Origin: JAHJSA01 sp038204345 | GTDB lineage: Bacteria > Actinomycetota > Thermoleophilia > RBG-16-64-13 | DNA: 23,995 bases | Reading direction: 5' to 3' | Assembly: GCA_038204345.1 (NCBI GenBank) | Contig: JBBRDB010000020.1 | Span: 1 to 23,995, forward strand | Part shown: positions 20,168 through 23,995 of the stretch, piece after piece | Layout of the letters: every line of letters starts with the position of its first letter | Position numbering within the stretch: the stretch's first letter is position 1 | Notes under the pieces: model-generated | Databases searched by the model: none | Seen by the model: only the letters and a program-made list of their open reading frames with translations | Told to the model about the DNA's origin: nothing | Program-made: the position numbers and the translations under genes

Positions 20168-22976
20168 GACTGCCCTCCATGATGAGACGGAGGACGCGTG
20201 GGAGGATACCTCCGTGCCGGTAGTAGGCGGCATCGACGGGCGAATCGAGCCGCACAAGAGCCGGGAAGACCACTTCGCGTTCCCCGGACACCGCCCGCAC
20301 CTGGACGCGGCTCCCGGGAAGCAGATCTCCTCCGCAGATGCCGGTGATGTCCATGGTCTCCCCCCCTGTCAGGCCGAGGGTCGCGGCGCCCTGGCCGGCC
20401 TCGAACTGCAAGGGCAAGATGCCCATGCCCACTAGGTTGCTGCGATGGATGCGTTCGAAGCTCTCTGCGATGACCGCACGCACTCCGAGCAGGGCCGGTC
20501 CCTTGGCTGCCCAGTCGCGCGAACTCCCCGTTCCGTACTCCTTGCCCGCCAGCACCACCAGGGGAGTACTCTCTAGACGGTAGCGTTCGGCCGCGTCGAA
20601 GATGGTGAGCACCTCCCCCGAAGGCTCGTGGACGGTCCACCCACCCCTGGTGTTTTCGAGCATGAGGTTGCGGATGCGGACGTTGGCGAAAGTCCCGCGT
20701 ACGAGGACCTCGTGATTCCCCCGCCGCGAGCCATAGGTGTTGAAGTCCAGCGGGCGGACGCCGTTCTCCTCCAGATACCGTCCGGCCGGGGAATCCACGG
20801 CGATAGCTCCGGCGGGGGAGATGTGGTCGGTAGTGACCGAGTCGCCGAAGATGCCCAGGATCCGGGCTCCGTAGATATCGGAGACGGCAGCCGGCTTCGC
20901 GGGGAGATCGACCAGGAAGGGAGGCTCTCGCACATAGGTGGAGTCGGGGTCCCAGGCGTAGAGATCCCCTCCCGGGACATCGAGGGCCCGCCAGGCGGCG
21001 TCCCCGTCGGCGACGTTCTTGTAGCTTTCTCTGAACTGTTCGGGGCGGACCGATGCGGCCACGACCCGGGCCACTTCTTCCTCCGGCGGCCAAATGTCCA
21101 CCAGATATACAGGGACGCCGGCGAGATCGTAACCCAGAGGTTGTTCGGTGAGATCCACGGTAACCGATCCGGCCAGCGCGTAGGCCACGACCAGGGGAGG
21201 TGAGGCCAGGTAGTTCGAACGGACGAGGGGGTGCACACGCGCCTCGAAGTTGCGGTTCCCACTGAGGACCGATGTCGTGATCAAACCCTCTTTCTCGATG
21301 GCCTCCACGATGGGGGCCGGCAGGGGACCGCTGTTTCCTATGCACGTGGTGCATCCGTAGCCCACGATGTGAAAGCCCAGAGCCTCCAGGTAGGGGAGTA
21401 GTCCCGAGCGTTCCAGGTACGCGGTGACCGCGCGCGAACCGGGGGCGGTGCTGGTCTTCACCCACGGCGAGACCTTCAGGCCGCGATTCACAGCGTTCCG
21501 GGCCAGTAAGGCGGCGGCGATCATCACAGAAGGATTCGAGGTATTAGTGCAGCTGGTAATGGCCGCGATGACTACCGTACCGTCTGTCAAGGTAAAGGTG
21601 TTGTCCAGTATCTCCTGTTCGGTTGGTCGAGGAGGAACGTCCGCGCTTGCCACAGGCGCCCCCGGCGCAGCCCCGCCCTCCCCTTCGAAACGTTCCACCG
21701 TCTCCACCGTCTCACCCAGCAGACACACCTCGGCGGCACACAGCGCAGTGTCGGCCCGCCCCACCGAAGTGGAGAGAGCCGGCAGCGCATCGCTGAAATT
21801 CCCCGCCACGTCGGTTAGCGGTATCAGGTCTTGCGGGCGCCGAGGGCCGGCCACGCTCGGCAGTACTTCACCGATGTCGAAATCCACCACCCGCGTGTAT
21901 TCAGGGGTTTCTTTGCCCGGATCTCGGAACAGACCCTGACGGCGGCAGTAGTCGCCCACCAGTTGGACGTGTCGCGGGTCTCGGCCGCTCGCCGCCAGGT
22001 AATCGAGCGTGCGCTCGTCCACGGGGAAGAACCCGCAGGTAGCCCCGTACTCCGGAGCCATGTTGGCGATGGTGGCCCGATCGGCTACCGACAGGCAGTC
22101 GAGCCCCGGGCCGAAGAACTCCACAAACCGGCCGACCACGCCCACCTGTCGCAGCAATCGAGTGATCGTGAGCACCAGGTCGGTGGCCGTAGTGCCCCGA
22201 GGAAGCTCACCGGCAAGGCGCACGCCCACGACGTCGGGCAGCAACATGAAGTAGGGCTGGCCGAGCATCACGGCTTCCGCTTCGATGCCTCCCACACCCC
22301 ATCCCAGCACGCCCAGACCATTGACCATGGTTGTGTGTGAATCGGTGCCCACCACGGTGTCGGGGTAGGCTCGGCGGATACCGTCTACCTCCCGCGTGTG
22401 CACCACCGAGGCCAGATACTCCAGATCGATCTGGTGCACGATGCCCATGCCTGTGGGCACGACCCCGAAATCGTCGAACTCCCGCTGCGCCCAAGCGAGA
22501 AGTGAGTAGCGCTCGCGGTTCCGCTCGATCTCGAGGGCTACGTTGCGGTCGCACGCATCGTGGGTGCCGTAGTAGTCCACCTGCACTGAGTGATCGATCA
22601 CCAGGTCGACGGGCACTTGAGGGTTGATGAGCCTCGCGTCCCCTCCTTTCCGGAGCACCTCGGAGCGCATGGCTGCTAGATCCACGGCGCAGGGAACCCC
22701 GGTGAAGTCCTGCAGGAGGACCCGCGACGGCATGAACGGGATCTCGGCCCGCTCGTCCGCGGTCGGTTGCCAGGACGCGACCGCGCGCACGTGCTCCTCC
22801 GTGGTGACCCCGTTACCGGCGTGACGCAGCACATTCTCAAGGAGCACGCGAATGGAGTAGGGGAGCCGTGAAATCCGGCCGTATCCCCGGGTCTCGATCG
22901 CCTGAAGACCAGCGATACGGTGCACCTCGCCTGCGAGTGCAACCTCGGAGTAGGCGCCCTCGGGATCTTGGCTCAT
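20154..22976 (-). CDS. acnA: Aconitate hydratase A (aconitase)
   Basis: This is a 940-residue single-chain aconitase of the AcnA/IRP1 type, which interconverts citrate and isocitrate in the TCA cycle with a [4Fe-4S] cluster. Cluster cysteines are C476 (AAITSCTNTSNPS) and C542/C545 (YGCTTCIGNSGPL). Other signatures are VVGTDSHTTMVNGLGVLGWGVGG at 208-230 and, in the swivel domain, KEYGTGSSRDWAAKGPALLGVRAVIAESFERIHRSNLVGMGILPL. The segment before C476 contains an extra Gly/Ala/Pro-rich stretch (about 430-452). I place the start at the ATG at 22976, with AGGG upstream; the GTG at 22982 is possible. No clear promoter is seen in the 220 bases upstream. Confidence 0.95.
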   Translation of the reverse strand: MSQDPEGAYSEVALAGEVHRIAGLQAIETRGYGRISRLPYSIRVLLENVLRHAGNGVTTEEHVRAVASWQPTADERAEIPFMPSRVLLQDFTGVPCAVDLAAMRSEVLRKGGDARLINPQVPVDLVIDHSVQVDYYGTHDACDRNVALEIERNRERYSLLAWAQREFDDFGVVPTGMGIVHQIDLEYLASVVHTREVDGIRRAYPDTVVGTDSHTTMVNGLGVLGWGVGGIEAEAVMLGQPYFMLLPDVVGVRLAGELPRGTTATDLVLTITRLLRQVGVVGRFVEFFGPGLDCLSVADRATIANMAPEYGATCGFFPVDERTLDYLAASGRDPRHVQLVGDYCRRQGLFRDPGKETPEYTRVVDFDIGEVLPSVAGPRRPQDLIPLTDVAGNFSDALPALSTSVGRADTALCAAEVCLLGETVETVERFEGEGGAAPGAPVASADVPPRPTEQEILDNTFTLTDGTVVIAAITSCTNTSNPSVMIAAALLARNAVNRGLKVSPWVKTSTAPGSRAVTAYLERSGLLPYLEALGFHIVGYGCTTCIGNSGPLPAPIVEAIEKEGLITTSVLSGNRNFEARVHPLVRSNYLASPPLVVAYALAGSVTVDLTEQPLGYDLAGVPVYLVDIWPPEEEVARVVAASVRPEQFRESYKNVADGDAAWRALDVPGGDLYAWDPDSTYVREPPFLVDLPAKPAAVSDIYGARILGIFGDSVTTDHISPAGAIAVDSPAGRYLEENGVRPLDFNTYGSRRGNHEVLVRGTFANVRIRNLMLENTRGGWTVHEPSGEVLTIFDAAERYRLESTPLVVLAGKEYGTGSSRDWAAKGPALLGVRAVIAESFERIHRSNLVGMGILPLQFEAGQGAATLGLTGGETMDITGICGGDLLPGSRVQVRAVSGEREVVFPALVRLDSPVDAAYYRHGGILPRVLRLIMEGSHETA

Positions 22977-23200
22977 CCTCACCCCTTCCCTGCTTGTGAT
23001 ACCCGTCGCGACGGCCGGTGCCGAGGGGATGCGCCCCCCGCCGCCGGATCGTGCGCGGTGGAGAACAATGGTAGCAGACGCGATGGAGCACCGATTCTCT
23101 ACCCGGAGGTGGTCCCACCGACGCTGTTCGTCGTCTTCCGTCTCGGCATTGCATGCGGCGCGGATGGGTAGTCTGACTATGCGGACAGAAGGTCGCCTCA
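22977..23200. other. Intergenic region upstream of aconitase
   Basis: No gene is supported here. On the minus strand a TACCAT -10-like hexamer lies about 90-100 bases before the aconitase start without a convincing -35. AGAAGG at 23187-23192 is a plausible ribosome site for the GyrI fragment that follows. Confidence 0.4.
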
Positions 23201-23383
23201 GTGCGCCGGCGGGTAGCCCCGGCCGACATCAGCTCGGTCATGGGAGAGTCGTTCGAACGCATATTCGCGCACGTGGGCCGCGTTGGCGGCACCCCGGCCG
23301 GCCCACCGCTCGCGGCTTATCACTGTTTCGGCGAGGACTACATAGACGTCTGTCATGGGAGACGGGGTGATTGTCGCCGCTAA
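23201..23383 (+). pseudogene. Truncated GyrI-like small-molecule-binding domain
   Basis: This is a 60-residue frame from a GTG. VAPADISSVMGESFERIFAHVGRVGGTPAGPPLAAYHCFGEDYIDV matches the N-terminal part of the GyrI/AraC effector-binding fold, where the PAGPPxxxYH and xxxDVE segments are conserved. After YIDV the sequence departs abruptly into CHGRRGDCRR and a TAA; the normal domain continues for about 80 more residues (xVGFPV...). No frame downstream continues it. It is therefore probably a remnant, perhaps lost through the nearby IS element, although it could still be expressed as a short peptide. Confidence 0.6.
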
Positions 23384-23698
23384 TGTCTAGGAGTCGAAAT
23401 CGGAGGTCCCCATCACGGCGCCTCCTCAACCCCCTACTGCGCGTCTAGTTTCTGTTCTTCCAGTAGTCGGGTCGTCGCCTATGACCGGCCAGGCATTCGG
23501 ATGAGTGATTATGTTTTGAACGACCATCCCACTCGCTCAGGTTCCGTCCGAACCGATTGCTACTCTCCTCCCCTGGCAGACCGGACTTCCGGAGATAATA
23601 GGCACACGTGGCGCCCAGAAAGGCCTTGCGAGCAGGGAAAAGGGGCGTATGGGGCGCGAGGGGTCGTGTGACTACGGCGAGCGTGGACCACCGGGTGT
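23384..23698. other. Gene-free stretch next to the IS end
   Basis: No credible ORF is found on either strand. The stretch contains a short palindrome, CCGGACTTCCGG, around 23581-23592. One end of the IS element must lie in or near this interval, but with only one end in the window its terminal inverted repeat cannot be identified. Confidence 0.4.
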
Positions 23699-23995
23699 CT
23701 ATGCGGACGTCGTCGTCAGCTCGAAGTCGCTGAACGCCGGCGGCTCGGGGAGTTTCAGGGCGGCCAAGATCTGGCGCTGATGGGCGGTGGTCTGCGAGCG
23801 CTTGGCGACCCGCCCCTCGCTCGTTTCCAGCGTCACCAGGTGCATGCGCTCAAGCTCGTCGCGCACGACGCGCCAGCTCTGACCGGTGGCGTTGTCGACG
23901 ACGCGGATCAGAAGCAGCGCCAGCCAGCAAAGCTGCACGTGGGCGCGGATACGGTCCTCACGGAAGTGGGACACCGGGCGCAGACGCAGCGCCCC
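23699..23995 (-). mobile_element. C-terminal part of an IS1634/IS4-like transposase (runs off the window)
   Basis: The frame is open from the window edge through GALRLRPVSHFREDRIRAHVQLCWLALLLIRVV to a TAG at 23701-23699, about 98 residues. The RPV-H-REDRIRAHV..CWLALLL segment, containing the Glu of the third catalytic block (YREK-like, here FRED), and the LPEPPAFSDF tail are characteristic of IS1634-group transposases within the IS4 superfamily. Only the C-terminal part is present, so integrity cannot be judged. Codon use is GC-rich like the host. Confidence 0.8.

Noticed and set aside
20164..21465. 433-residue minus-strand frame inside aconitase
   Set aside because: It is the aconitase sequence in a shifted frame, very rich in Arg, Gly and Pro.
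1..23995. CRISPR arrays, tRNA or rRNA genes
   Set aside because: No spaced direct repeats of 25-40 bases, no cloverleaf with a TTCGA-type loop and no rRNA signature were seen by eye; a tRNA scan would be decisive.

Overview
The window is GC-rich DNA with dense, mostly short operons on both strands and Shine-Dalgarno starts that are often GTG. The gene content suggests a deep-branching actinobacterium or related Terrabacteria lineage that respires with c-type cytochromes. The evidence is S-layer homology (SLH) proteins, haem proteins with Gram-positive-style signal peptides, a stand-alone LigD-type 3'-phosphoesterase, and high-GC codon choice. This placement is an inference; no rRNA or tRNA gene was seen.

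Left part (1-3237). The tail of an unidentified + strand gene is followed by a degraded GNAT acetyltransferase and a leuC-leuD type dehydratase pair on the minus strand. A SanA/YdcF-like (DUF218) membrane protein diverges from the pair.

Region 3238-7170. A secreted or membrane-anchored low-complexity protein, an OmpR-family response regulator and its histidine kinase form a + strand operon. A mono-haem cytochrome with a proline/acidic/histidine-rich tail follows, closed by a strong intrinsic terminator at 7131-7166. Two very similar arrays of three 11-bp units lie upstream of the first gene (3319-3351) and of the cytochrome (6307-6339). They look like binding sites for the response regulator.

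Region 7276-13112. This holds an SLH-anchored glucosaminidase, a HAD hydrolase, an MFS transporter overlapping a MscS channel gene, and a five-haem membrane-anchored cytochrome whose 3' end is a perfect 15-bp inverted repeat.

Region 13236-16619. A LigD-like phosphoesterase and an atypical SDR form a pair. Next is a fusion of one SLH domain with a three-haem cytochrome. On the minus strand a well-formed promoter drives a leader with two hairpins, the second terminator-like, ahead of a 48-residue protein ending in a Cys-rich CCGHPGEPGC motif. Its UGA stop is followed in the same frame by 45 sense codons of clearly coding, His-rich character, with a hairpin just downstream of the UGA. This is the most unusual locus in the window.

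Right part (16667-23995). This holds an AI-2E family permease, a NagD-like HAD phosphatase with a large low-complexity insertion, a flavin reductase of the FNR type, and an aconitase A gene overlapping a small thioredoxin-fold gene. A truncated GyrI-like domain and the end of an IS transposase running off the window close the region.

Read together, the haem proteins (mono-, tri- and penta-haem), the SLH anchors and the adjacent two-component system suggest a cell-envelope electron-transfer theme. The parts are dispersed and no single operon unites them.
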